From positions 39,616 through 103,615 of the forward strand of contig FWCC01000375.1 in NCBI GenBank assembly GCA_900169235.1: 64,000 bases of DNA, in the 5' to 3' direction. A program made the translations under genes and the position numbers. How positions within the stretch are numbered: position 1 is the stretch's first letter; every line of letters starts with the position of its first letter. A model generated the notes under the pieces. It saw only the letters and a list, made by a program, of their open reading frames with translations. It searched no databases and was not told the DNA's origin. This stretch comes from Zarea fungicola (taxonomy: Eukaryota > Ascomycota > Sordariomycetes > Hypocreales > Cordycipitaceae). Shown here in pieces: positions 22,968 through 33,721 of the stretch.

Positions 22968-23864
22968 ATGGCCACCGTCATCATCTTCGGCCCCACGGGC
23001 AGCGTTGCCTCTGTTATAGCTCGAACTGCTCACGAGAAGGGCTGCAATGTTGTCCTGGCCATGCGCGATACACAAAAAGAGGTCCCTGGCTTGGTCGCGG
23101 GCACCGAGTCTAGCTTCAAGAGAGTCCAGGCTGACTTGAAAAACGCCGAATCGGTCACGGCGGCCGTCAAAGAATCTGGAGCCACGCGAGCCTTTATGTA
23201 CGCCATTAACGGGACTGATCATATGAGATCCACCATTGAGGCCATGAAAGCTGCCGGCATAGAACTTGTTGTTTTTGTTAGCACCTGCTCCGTCCTTGGT
23301 GACGCACGCGATGTCCCTGCCGACGATTACGTGCCTTACTTCCATGCTCAAATTGAGGTTTCCCTCGAAGACGTCTTCGGACCTGCCAGCTACGTCACTC
23401 TGCGACCAAGCCGCTTTTCCACTGCTTTTGCGGAGTATAGAAAAGATATCAAAGCAGGTCATGTGAAACTGTATGCGCCAGAATATGCAATGGATTACAT
23501 ATCTCCGGCGGATATCGGGCGCGTCGGTGGGTCGATCCTTGCCAATGGTATGCGGAATGGTGAGAATCGTGTTTTCCTTTTCGGTCCCAACCAGGTGACG
23601 CTGAGGGAAGGTGTCGAGTTTATTGCAAAGACATTGGGCCAAACTATTCAAATCTCGACCAAAACCGAAGCAGAGGTTGTGGATGGGATCATAAAGAGGG
23701 GTATACCGAAGGACAAGGCTGAATATTTCCTGGGAAGAGCTGCGATCAGGCCAGCTGACGATCTGTACAACCAAAACGTCGGTAATGTGCTGTCGTACTC
23801 GGGTGTTCCAGCTACGACTCTGCAGGAGTGGGTACTAGAAAATAAGGCAAACTTCGAAAGGTGA
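22968..23864 (+). CDS. NmrA-like NAD(P)-binding protein
   Basis: Single exon, 298 residues, ATG at 22968. It starts with MATVIIFGPTGSVASVIA, a Rossmann dinucleotide-binding motif of the form GxxGxxA/G found in NmrA and isoflavone-reductase-like proteins. A VVFVSTCSVLGD segment and an RPSRFSTAFAEY region follow the layout of the NmrA-like atypical SDR family, with the Tyr-x3-Lys catalytic pair not evident. Such proteins serve either as NADP-sensing regulators or as NAD(P)H-dependent reductases in the cytosol. The gene stands alone between a GST-like gene and a degenerate alcohol dehydrogenase. Confidence 0.88.
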   Translation: MATVIIFGPTGSVASVIARTAHEKGCNVVLAMRDTQKEVPGLVAGTESSFKRVQADLKNAESVTAAVKESGATRAFMYAINGTDHMRSTIEAMKAAGIELVVFVSTCSVLGDARDVPADDYVPYFHAQIEVSLEDVFGPASYVTLRPSRFSTAFAEYRKDIKAGHVKLYAPEYAMDYISPADIGRVGGSILANGMRNGENRVFLFGPNQVTLREGVEFIAKTLGQTIQISTKTEAEVVDGIIKRGIPKDKAEYFLGRAAIRPADDLYNQNVGNVLSYSGVPATTLQEWVLENKANFER

Positions 23865-24382
23865 TTCGCGTGGCTGCATCTAGCATTGTGCCACAAACAG
23901 GAAACTGCAGGTTGAGCGGGTTCGAGGATTCGATTATGGTTGGTTACTGATATCCCACAATTGATAGCTTCTATTTGGTAGTTCTTTCTGATGGGACTTT
24001 TGACAAGTCAAGATATTCAGTGCAGATAATGGACAAATAAATACATGCGCCATCCAGTAACTTGGATGACCTGTGTCATGCGAGTTAAAGGTTGGCAGGG
24101 GTGCCGAAGAGCACTAAAAAGATACCCTGGAGATAACGTATGGTGGGTGGTTCGGGTAATTCTTTGGCTGCTCAAATTAATTATCCATGCAGTTAAAACC
24201 TCGTAACTTTTACAAGAACATTTCACGTTAAGCTATTCTCTGTTCCCATATGAGTATGTATTAGGGTCTCGCTATGATCATACCAAAGTAAGACGTGGAC
24301 ACTCAATCTAGGATAATGTTCCTCCTGCAGTATATTGAGACGGCCGGACAGGTCTGGGATATCCAACTAATTCATCTTGTAC
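23865..24382. other. Convergent intergenic spacer
   Basis: 518 bases between the NmrA-like gene and the dehydrogenase relative, AT-rich with no protein-like frame. Confidence 0.5.
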
Positions 24383-25718
24383 CTATTTGCTGACCTCAAT
24401 TAAAATCTTGATCTCCTCGTCCTTGTTGTGGATCAGTCTCTTAAACCCCCCCTCTTCAGCCTCATCCAGGCTCACCTTGCTAGTGATCATTTTACCTGGT
24501 GAAATGGTCCCTAACTTCGATTAGATGCCCGCAATCTAGTACTGAATGGTCCACTTACCGTCCGCGAGCGCTCTGATAACGCCCTCAAAATCTTCATCCT
24601 GGTATGCCATGGACTGAATGTACTTGAACTCTCGAAAAAGCCAGACGTTGGGGTCGAGGGTCATTTTTCCACTCCACACCGCGAGATTCACGAATGACCC
24701 ACGCGGTTTGAGGACAGCAACAGCAGTGTCGACGGTCTCTTGGACACCAGCAGAGTCAAAAACGTAACCGACCCCAGCGCCATTAGTGATCTCTAGACAT
24801 CTTTTGGCAACATCTTCATGGGACCGATCAATCACATGGTGCGCGCCAAATTCTCGCGCCATTTCACGACGCTTCTGGGATCCGGTTGAAACTATGATGG
24901 TTCCAGCGCCCCTGACCTTCAGTTCACATATCAGAGCGAGTCCGATCGGGCCAGCCCCGAAAATGAGTGCACTGTCTCCTGCCCCGAACTCGCTGATGCG
25001 AACGCCGTGATAGCCCACTGCAAGAGGCTCAACCAAAGCTGTGCGCTGAATTAGATGCTGTCTAGCACAACTTGAGACTGGGACTCTCTGTGTGTACCTG
25101 CAATGTCAAGCGGTATTGACTTTGGTAATTTAAATATGTTTTTGCGAGGTATGGCAATTTTCTCCGATAGACCCCCGCCCGCGCCTTTAAAGAATTGGTT
25201 CCACGTCAGAAAGCTGTTTGAACTCCATTATTCTTTTTACTAACCATGAAGTCCAACGATCCCCAAGTTTGGACAGAAAGTGTAGAGGCCTTTTGCGCAA
25301 TGCTCGCACGTGTTGTCGGATCTGAGGGGTTGTACTACCACATGATCGCCGATAGCAATGTCATTGACATTAACACCTACCGCTTCAACAGTCCCGCTAA
25401 ACTCATGCCCAAGTGTGACTGGCATTTTCTCTCCGGTCAGAGCATTTGGACTCGTTGGACAGAGAATTGGGCCCTTTTGATACTCCGTGAGATCTATTAT
25501 TTGTTCAGCTGGGAGCATCATGGATCGGCCTGAGGGCGTGAATAACCTGTTCCACAAATACCGTTATAGGCTGGTCTCATCTTTGCTTTCTTGTCAGTAA
25601 GCTTTACAATTGTTTTGGAAAATCAACATACAAGCACCTCGTCAGATCCACATGCGGGGACAGGGACCTGGTCGACGCGAATGTCGTGCTTGCCATGGAA
25701 TCGAACCGCCTTCATCAT
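24383..25718 (-). pseudogene. Zinc-containing medium-chain dehydrogenase (butanediol-dehydrogenase-like), frameshifted
   Basis: Five exon-like blocks on the minus strand: 25718-25632, 25580-25245, 25184-25098, 25038-24559, 24495-24383, all with GT...AG borders. The N-terminus MKAVRFHGKHDIRV and NGICGT (catalytic Cys), then LGHEFSG, the DNTCEHCAKG...C lobe, GAGPIGLALICEL (NAD-binding GxGxxG) and the C-terminal KILIEVSK are those of fungal 2,3-butanediol/sorbitol dehydrogenases. Right after ICGT (about 25540) the frame shifts: the segment where relatives have D-L-H-E-F is shortened and the block-2 length is two bases off phase, so the reading frame is lost before MMLPAEQ. All other parts are intact and stop-free. 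Either a recent pseudogene or a local sequence error. Confidence 0.7.
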
Positions 25719-26856
25719 TTCAGAAGCTCAATTAACGTGTCGAGTGCGTGATAAGTCTTGAATCAATAGCAAAAATTGAGACTGCGGTAGACGCAATTGA
25801 TGCCGAGTCAACAAAAAGTACGTCGAATTAAACCCTTGCGTGGTTTTCGTGTATGTTACGTACCACGGCTGCCAAGAGATGCGTGCATATTTATAGCAAA
25901 AGATGAGGACAACACATGAGTCGGGCAGCAATACATGTAGTGCCTAAGAACCAGGTCTGATTCGTTAAATGTCAACTTGAGGACCCGTACGCCAATTACT
26001 CGGGCTGCATATCGAAGCACGCGAACAAAGCAAGAGTGGCAATAGCACCGTGACTAATTTTAGCACCGCCATCATGCAAAGGCCCCAATCGGGGAATCCA
26101 GTGCACGTCATAGATACATAGGCAAGCTCTGCCGTTTTAATTTTATTTTGTTATCTCCTGAGATTGCGCAAAAATGGTTCAAATTTCCCAATGTTTCGGA
26201 CGACCACAACCGTCAAAGTAGATGATTGCCCTTGATTCAGATCACTTCTGTCAGCGTCTAGCCGTGAATACGATGCTGGAACGAAATATGGGAGTCTTGA
26301 AACCAGACGTGAAAATCGAGTGGAGAACGGTTTAATGTATGTTTCTAGAGACAGAGTCCCGGGCTGATTGTAACAAGACTTTATCTCACGTACCTATAGA
26401 TGCTTGTCTACTGCACTCTTTGGGTAATTTCTGGGCCAAGACACAGCGCCACGGCTAGGGTTGCTGCTAGTGCATTCTCTTCGTGAAGACGGCTACAAGT
26501 GGAAGTTTGGGGATTTAATTGAAGAAATGGAACACTGGGGAAAGAAGCCCCAAAGCGGCCAGAAGACCTTGTCTTGCACTTAGAATCAACACCACAAGCA
26601 GCAAGCAGAAATTATTTTTACTCATAAGGTTTTCCAAGTTACCTGACGACCATTCCGACTGCAATGTCGTGGCGGCGCTGAATGATTGAAGGAACTATGA
26701 AGACTCGACGGTTTTTGTATTCTGCAGGCATTTGAAGCCGCTCAACGCCGCCGCCTAAGCGAGTCACTTCAGGTGTCCAAAAGTATCGCACGGGACTGAA
26801 CAACATGAAGCAATTCCATTCGACACGGCCGTAAACCAAGACAGATCCGAGCTCCT
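25719..26856. other. Intergenic, no feature seen
   Basis: 1.1 kb between the 3' end of the amino-acid permease and the 5' end of the dehydrogenase relative, both on the minus strand. A weakly open minus-strand frame near 26640-26860 overlaps the permease tail and is probably its 3' UTR. Confidence 0.5.
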
Positions 26857-28618
26857 TTACCAAAGACAATTGAGCTTGCGTATACCCTTTTTTGGCTTCT
26901 CTGGGAGTACAAGTTCGTTGTTTGCGATATCCAAAAGCTGGCGAATGGGTATTTTGTCCAAGGGAATTATCTTGGTCTTCTTTATTTGCTTGTGAGCAAA
27001 GTAGAGGATAAGAACCATTGGAATATTTGCGTAGGCCGAGACAAAAGCTTTTGTGCTCCAGCGATGTTTCAAGAACGCCGACCACCCTGATGTAATGAGG
27101 ATAAGAACAAAGACTACCAAGCAGATCCAAGAAAAGTATGGCTGGAATGGTGACTTGTAAGGGAGCTCGTCGCGAGATATTCCCTGCTTCTTGCAACCAT
27201 AGAAGAACCGCAGATAGACGACAATCACAACCGTCCAGTTCACAAGAATAGCGATAGAAAGAAGGCCCTGGAGCCAAGAGAATACCTCGGCTGCAGAGTT
27301 AGAAGTGGTCATGTAGCCGAGTAAGATGGATGCACCAATGAATATCGCCGCAACATAGGGTATACCCCATCGATTGAGCCGAAGAAAGACTTTGGGCGCA
27401 TGTCCAGACTTGGCGAGACCAAAAAGATAGCGCGAGTACACCATATACCCCGCGTTTCCAGCAGACCATGCCGACGTAACCACAATACCATTGATTATAT
27501 GCGGTATGACCCTAATGCCAGCCAAATCGGCGGCAATCACAAACGGTGAAGCTGCACTGCCTGACCCACTGACAAGGTGCTTGTTATTCGACGGCACAAG
27601 CATACCAACAAAAAACATTGTTATGATGTAAAAGATGAGAATTCTCCAAAATGTCTTTTTGGCAGCCTTTGGAATAGTTGCACGAGCATTCGCAGTCTCT
27701 GCGGCTGCCAATGCGACATTGTCAATGCCGGAGTAGGCATAGACGGCGTTGGTGAAGACGGACCAGAATCCAAGGAATCTGCCAAGACTTCCACCAATTC
27801 CAAGATATTGAACCATTGGGCCGGGGTCTTGCTTGCAAGTTAGAGTGCGTACTGAGAAAAAAGGCGCGGTCGCAAGCAACTAACCTTGCCAATACCTGAA
27901 ACCTATAGCCTGTCCGTTAGGGCCTCCACCAGACACGATCACTATCGCCATGATATTCACCATGATTATAAGGAATATCTTGAGTGTTGCAAACCAGAAT
28001 TCGATTTCGCCGTAAACACCAATAAACAAGAAGTTTACAGCGACCATGACAACCCCAAACACGGTAATCCACTACGGAGTCATGGTTAGTGTTGCAATTG
28101 CCTTCTTCATGGTGATGCGCTGGCACACTTACTATGGCACTGTTCACTTGTATCCAAAACTCCATTAGAACAGCAGCTGCAACGACTTCGGTTGGAACAA
28201 AAATGAACCCTTTATAGACCACATTCCAGCCGTTGGCGAACGACAGCGACGGGTCCACGAAAAGCTCCGCAAAGCGCACAATACCACCAGAGAGCGGTGC
28301 AAGAGCGGCCATCTCAGCCAGACTGAATACCATGCCGGCCACCAAGGTACCGACAAAGGCATAGCCAAGTAATGAACCAAGAGGGCCGGCACTTGCTACT
28401 CCACGACCGGAATTAAGGAAGAGACCAGTGCCAATAGCGCCGGCCAGGGCAATCATTTGAATGTGGCGGCTTTGGAGGCCTTGTTTCATCTCAACCCTCT
28501 CGGAGAAGTCAATTATACCGTCTGGCTTCGAAGGGGCATCATCGTCATTGGTGGCATAGTTAGCACATGTAATCTCCTCATGTGCGCTCGCTGCCTTTTC
28601 TGCTGACCCAGACTCCAT
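26857..28618 (-). CDS. Amino-acid permease, AAT/APC family
   Basis: Three exons: 28618-28133, 28071-27885, 27827-26857; 547 residues. The first 60 residues are polar and cytosolic. The signature then reads LQSRHIQMIALAGAIGTGLFLNSG, the first-helix motif of the yeast amino-acid transporter family. PLSGGIVRFAELFVDPSLSFANGWN and the GFWSVFTNAVYAYSGIDNVALAAAET region are likewise typical. About twelve transmembrane helices are predicted by eye. It imports amino acids across the plasma membrane by proton symport; substrate range is not readable. Its 5' end faces the MFS exporter across a 756-bp divergent promoter with three CCCCAG boxes. It might supply the precursor for the PKS-NRPS, or may simply mark the left border of the cluster. 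Confidence 0.9.
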
Positions 28619-29374
28619 GTTGCCTAATGTTTTATAGCACAAGTGTTGCCAACAAATGGAAGAGGCGATTCGAGAATAAGGAAATGAAGAACAAGAAGTT
28701 GCCCTTACTGCAAGACGAGAGGCATACTCAAAGAGTTGGAATCAAAACTGGAACCAAAACTTGTTTGGTCTTTAGCCAGGTTAAGTAGCCCATTGGCCCA
28801 CGTACCCCAGACGTACCCCAGATTACCCCAGCTGAGGCTTATCAGAGAGCGAGCCAACTCCATGATTGCACAAGCTATGGAGAAGCCCTAAGAAAGCAAG
28901 GCAAAGCCACAGTGAGACGGAAAGTTATGTTATTGGTCTCTTCTCCATCAGTAGCCACCGTGCGCAAGCTTGGCAAAAAGAGGCCCCCCGTGGCCTAATG
29001 GGGAAATTATGGGCCGTGACTGGTGGCCGGAATGTCAGCCAATCATACCAAAATCCGAATTCAGATCCTCGCTTCAGGTCCGGGACCAAGTGGTCGGCAG
29101 TGGAATCGGTTGGGTGGCACCTTAACCTGCGGGCCGGGCTTGAATACAATGGGCCAGTTGCAAATTGTCAAGACGAAATGGTGCATGGCTGAGAAGAGTA
29201 GCGGGTTTGAACATGCAAGCCCAGGGCGAGCCGGATTTCTGTAGCCTTTGTACAGTGCTGACCGGCAAGCCAAAGTATTCAGGTACTAGCTTTAACAGAA
29301 AAAAAAGCAGTCATTACCTGCTTAATGTACTGAGCAAGCATACCTCTCTCGTATTTTTATTTCATTTTCTCGCC
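28619..29374. other. Divergent promoter between amino-acid permease and MFS exporter
   Basis: 756 bases without a credible coding frame. It holds three CCCCAG boxes at 28805-28831 and a CCAAT element at about 29039. Confidence 0.55.
28805..28831. promoter_or_regulatory. Three closely spaced CCCCAG boxes (CreA-type sites on the minus strand)
   Basis: CCCCAG occurs at 28805-28810, 28816-28821 and 28826-28831, spaced 11 and 10 bases, about one helical turn. The complement CTGGGG fits the CreA/Mig1 consensus SYGGRG, and clustered sites are the functional form in Aspergillus. They lie 187-213 bases upstream of the permease ATG. Carbon-catabolite control is inferred. Confidence 0.55.
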
Positions 29375-31261
29375 ATGGTTGGACAACTACAGACGCCGTT
29401 GGCGGGCTCTCATGGTGTACACTACCACAGCGATGGGAACTCTCCCACCACAATTGATTTACAAAAACGGCAAAAAATGAGACAATCATCCTCATCAGTG
29501 CTCGATGCTTCTAGCCCTATTATCTACCTATACCTTAACTTCAAGTCACAAATACCTCCGTTTGTGCGACCTGATGAGACTCTCCTTCCTCTCGGAGTCA
29601 AATTACCACAGCGTCCCGATCTACGTGCTTATACCTCACCACGGGAATGGGGTCCAGGCAGAAAACGCATTCTTCTTGTTCTGTCCTGCGTCGCGACTTT
29701 CCTCACGGCATACACACCGGCTGCATACTCGCCACCATCACTACTCATGGCGCATGATTTTGAAACGACTCGCTTAGCCGTCATTTCTGGAATCACAACC
29801 TTTTGCGTGGGTTTTGGCTTTGCACCCATGGCTCTCGCTCCATTATCAGAGGCATGGGGCCGCTATCCAATCTTCATTACAGCTGGCATTTTGTTTGTCG
29901 TCTTTCAGGCGCTCTCCTCTGTGATGCCCCACGTCATCGGCATGTTAGTTTGCCGCTTCTTCGTTGGCGCAGGCGCATCAGTTTTCAGTGCTGTTGTTGG
30001 TGGTGTAATTGCCGACCTTTGGAGCAAAGAGCACAGAAACACGCCCATGGCTTTATTCAGTGGCTCTGTCCTGCTCGGTGCTAGTGCCGGCCCCTTGGTT
30101 TCATCGGTGTTTGTCGACAGCATTGAAAACCACACAAGAGCCTGGAAATGGACCTTTTGGCATCAGGTAATTATGGATGCAATACTCATGGTATTGATTA
30201 GTTTCTTCTTCAAGGAAAGTCGGGCTTCTGTTTTACTTACTAGAAAAGCCAAGTTATTGAACGACTGGTATGTGGAGTTGGAAAGTGCTGGCCAGTTCGG
30301 TTTTTGGCTCTCACTCGAAAATTTCAACATTGCGTCATCGTCTGAACTACGTCTTACAGAACGGGCAAGTTCAGATTCCATAGACTCCGAACGGCTGGGC
30401 CATCGCGGTAATCCTATACTTGAGCTCCGTCGTATACGCTGGATCGTCATGGCAGATGAACTGCGACCGGCCCTCTCTGACCTAGTCACCACATCTATCA
30501 AACGTCCCTTTTCTCTTCTGTTTACCGAACCCATCGTTTTTTGCTTTTCGCTTTGGGCAGCTTTCTCCTGGGGGGTACTGTACCTCTCATTCTCTGTTGT
30601 TCCCTATCTCGACAGTTCTGAGATGTCCCGTCACGTGTATATTGCCATGATAGTAGCAACTGGATGCGCCACGGTAATAGGAATCTTGCAAGAGCAGATT
30701 CTCAAACACCCATATTGGAGGAGTCTAGAAAACGGCGGCTGCCCGACACAGTCTACTTTCTGGCTCTTTATGCGACGCAAATTCCCTACCGATGCGCCGG
30801 AATCAAGGCTGTATTTTGCTTGCATCACGTCGATATTCCTACCGTCTGGCCTATTTCTTGCTTTCCTTTGCCCAGAAAGCTGGAATCTGTATACACAGGC
30901 TATTGGCCTTGGCTTTACGGTATGGGGTATATATTCCGTGTATCTCGCTACATTCAACTACCTCGCGGATACATACCAGGTCTATGCATCGTCTGCATTG
31001 GCGGCGCAAAATCTGTGCCGTAATATCCTGGGGGGAGTATTCCCCCTAGTTGCACCTTCGTTATTCCGGAACCTAGGGACAAGGGCGGCAGGTGGGCTCC
31101 TCGGTGGCATTGCTGCAGGTTTGACACTGATTCCGTGGATTTTGGTTTACTTTGGTCAGCGAATTCGCTCTCTTAGCAAAGTCTCTCTTGTAAGTCATAC
31201 TACTTCATTTCCTCTTTGATGACACCAGGCTAACAATTGGCAGGCACTTAAAGGAAGCTAA
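29375..31261 (+). CDS. MFS multidrug-type exporter (DHA1-like)
   Basis: Two exons, 29375-31189 and 31244-31261; 610 residues. The final exon is only 18 nt (ALKGS plus stop), after a 54-nt intron with GTAAGT donor and GCTAACA branch site; without splicing the frame would end at 31219. An N-terminal cytosolic extension of about 100 residues leads into the first membrane helix. The loop motif LSEAWGRYPIF corresponds to the DHA1 G-x-x-(S)D-R-x-GRRP loop and ADLWSKEHRNTPMALFSGS to the second conserved loop. Twelve transmembrane helices are expected, with a large central loop. It should export a toxic small molecule across the plasma membrane. It is next to the sulfotransferase-like and PKS-NRPS genes, so export of the cluster product is a plausible role. 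Confidence 0.88.
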
Positions 31262-31837
31262 AGTAAGTGTTGTACCTACGATAGAATGTTGAATACTTTT
31301 TATAAATTGCATTATAGAACTCAAAGAGTCTTGGCATAGCTGTCGCGAGGAGATGGAAAAATATGCTTTAGTTTCATATAGACTAAAAGGTGGCATGAAT
31401 TGCATAGGTAGTCCTGAGTGTTACTTACAGTAATAATAAACCGAAAGATATTATACTCGTGCTAAAGCTGATCGCTCGCTAGCTGTAGCGGCTCACTACA
31501 GTTCTCTGCGCCTGTACTCTACTGGGCTTCGTCTGCTGCATACCCTGCACTGCACAGAGTGCATTTTGGATTTCTTTGCCAGTGACGATGAGAGTACTAT
31601 TTCTAGACTTCACGTGTGAAGCAGCTGATATTTAGTAAATAAACAGGCGTTTGTGCTTTTTTAAACACATTTTTAAACACATTTTTAACGCCCGGTCTCG
31701 ATTTAGTCGCTCGACTTTGGCACCGCATCTAGGCTCTGCGTCTCATCACTAAGTACGTTATATCTGCATGCAAGGCATTACGTCTAAAATCCTGTTCATT
31801 TCATTTCTATTTGCACAAACTACACTAGCCAATATGA
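31262..31837. other. Convergent intergenic spacer
   Basis: 576 bases between the MFS exporter and the sulfotransferase-like gene. It contains a short direct repeat of TTTTTAAACACA units near 31660-31688. No coding frame. Confidence 0.5.
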
Positions 31838-32846
31838 TTATGCATCGGACGGCACAATGTTAAACTGGCGCAGATACTCATAATGGGGCATATTGCGCTC
31901 AACTGTGCTCCTCATATCATCTGCCCACTCCACGCCAAATTCATCCACCCATTCTTTGTGTGCCTTGTCAATGTCCGGAGTCGGCGGCGCTGGAGATGGT
32001 GGTTCCACGCCCTTGGAATCATTTATAGTCTTCAAAAAGTAATTGAGCAAGGGGGACTTGCTTCTCCGATCCTCGGGAACCGAGTCCCAGACCACACTAA
32101 AGTGGCCGGGATCTATGTTCAGCGCGCGGCTCAGGGCGTCTCCCAGCTGCTGTGTCCTCCAAACAGTATCGTCGCCATCGATGACAATGGGGGTGCGACC
32201 GAGCTTTGTCTTCATTTTGTCAAAGAGTTGTCGTTGAAACCGCATGTCTGTGATTTTCCCCCATAGTTTATTACTAGCCTTGGGCTGTATCACCGCATGA
32301 GTCTTTTTAAAGACGGAGGTGTTGGAGGGAACTGAGAAAATGGGGTTGCGAGTGACAAAAATCGGTGTGATTTCATCCCACACAGAGACGGGGAGGCAGG
32401 TTGGATTCTCCGTGTCGGGCTCAACAGCCTCATTTTCCAGCATCGCAAATAATAAATCCATCTTGTAGAGATCAGTGCAATGCTCATTAGTGATGAATAT
32501 TTTACCCTGGCAACAACATGTCAGCTTGGTTCGTTTCCTTGCCGTCGGGCATACTGTTATCAATTACATTTGCGTTGGCTTCGTCCCGGGCCTTCAATAA
32601 CGCCTCTGTGCAGCCTTCATAGGTCAGTGGGATTCCCTTGGGGTTCGTATTCCCCAGGGACTTGATACCGTCCCCTCGCTCGTCATCATACTTCTTATAG
32701 AAGCCTTCCGGGCCAACAATCGCGGCGCCCATATAAGGATGCCACATGCTCTCTATGATGGGGTTTGTTTGGATATAGCGGAAGAAAAGATTAGACCGGG
32801 TTCGGGTCATATCCATGATGAAGACAAATTTTGGAGGGGCAGCCAT
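31838..32846 (-). CDS. P-loop protein, sulfotransferase-like
   Basis: Two exons, 32846-32568 and 32506-31838, 315 residues. The N-terminus MAAPPKFVFIMDMTRTRSNLFFRYI has the beta-strand/loop/helix layout of the sulfotransferase 5'-phosphosulfate loop, but the usual P-R-S-G-T motif is replaced by TRTRSN. A later segment, ITPIFVTRNPIFSVPS, resembles the second conserved block (RNP, as in the 3'-phosphate-binding RxP element). Fungal proteins of this kind are annotated as P-loop hydrolases or sulfotransferases and often lie in biosynthetic clusters without known role. Here it is between an exporter and the PKS-NRPS, on the same strand as the latter. The intron donor chosen is GTAATT; a nearby GTATGC would break the frame. 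Actual sulfotransfer is unproven. Confidence 0.7.
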
Positions 32847-32944
32847 CTTGAGGAGCGTGTGTGGACTGTTGAAGGAAAGTTGGCTAGGGAGGGCCTGGAG
32901 CAACGTAAAATAAAGCTGGGGGGTAAGGAGGGTAGCAACGCTGT

Positions 32945-32952
32945 ATTATATA
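32945..32952 (-). promoter_or_regulatory. TATA-like element of the sulfotransferase-like gene
   Basis: TATATAAT read on the minus strand lies about 100 bases before the start codon at 32846. Position and sequence fit a core promoter; no other support. Confidence 0.4.
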
Positions 32953-33721
32953 CACGAAGGTCCGGACCGTCTGTCTCAGTACCAATAACATCTTGCTGTG
33001 TCTTACGTAGTTAGAACAATAATCTGTCGCAAGTATTACCTCCTGCGGTAGGCAGGTCAGTTTTGACTACTTGTAACAAGCTAGAACAAGTAAGTGATCC
33101 AGCCGCAATCTCCACCATACTAGTGATTCTAAACTCACACCCAGGCACTCCTATAACCAGGAGGGGTGGTACGGCGGACTTGGCTTATGGCTGCTACCAA
33201 TAGTAACTACCCCACTAAGATCAGCCTAAAACTCAAGTGTGTGTCTGTCGGACCCGAGATATGCTGTACTGCCGAGGTTGATACTTATTCTCCATGGGTT
33301 AGGACCAATGAGTACTATCTGGAAACTGGCATTGTAGGCCTCTCGTTCATTATCGTCTAAGCACTTGCGTAAATAGGCAATAGGGGCTTGCAAGTAACGT
33401 TACTCGTTGATCTACACGGTTCAGTAATTACTCCGTATTACGTATCCTGTGTAGTACTACACGCAACAGAGCTGGGAATTATCCAACTATTGAAATGCCA
33501 CCATCACGAGACTGGTGTTCAACCCAGTCCCGGGCAGCACAAGCACTAATCAACTATACTCGAGAGCTATGAAATTGCCACTGCGTACTCGTGGTTAAGA
33601 GATGGGCGGTGATTCATCGTAAACAGGAGGAGGATCATGAAGAATATTTAGAAAAAGAGTTTGATTCTGTGAACCGTTTAATAACCATAATTACAAAGAA
33701 AATCATAATTACAAAGAAAAT
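32953..33721. other. Intergenic, no gene seen
   Basis: Region between the sulfotransferase-like promoter and the PKS-NRPS stop codon. No protein-like frame. Near 33690-33720 the tetramer-rich stretch ATAATTACAAAGAAAATC is repeated in tandem just after the PKS-NRPS stop, in its 3' UTR. Confidence 0.45.

Noticed and set aside
26639..27277. 212-residue minus-strand frame over the permease
   Set aside because: It overlaps the permease's third exon in another frame and has no membrane or family pattern.
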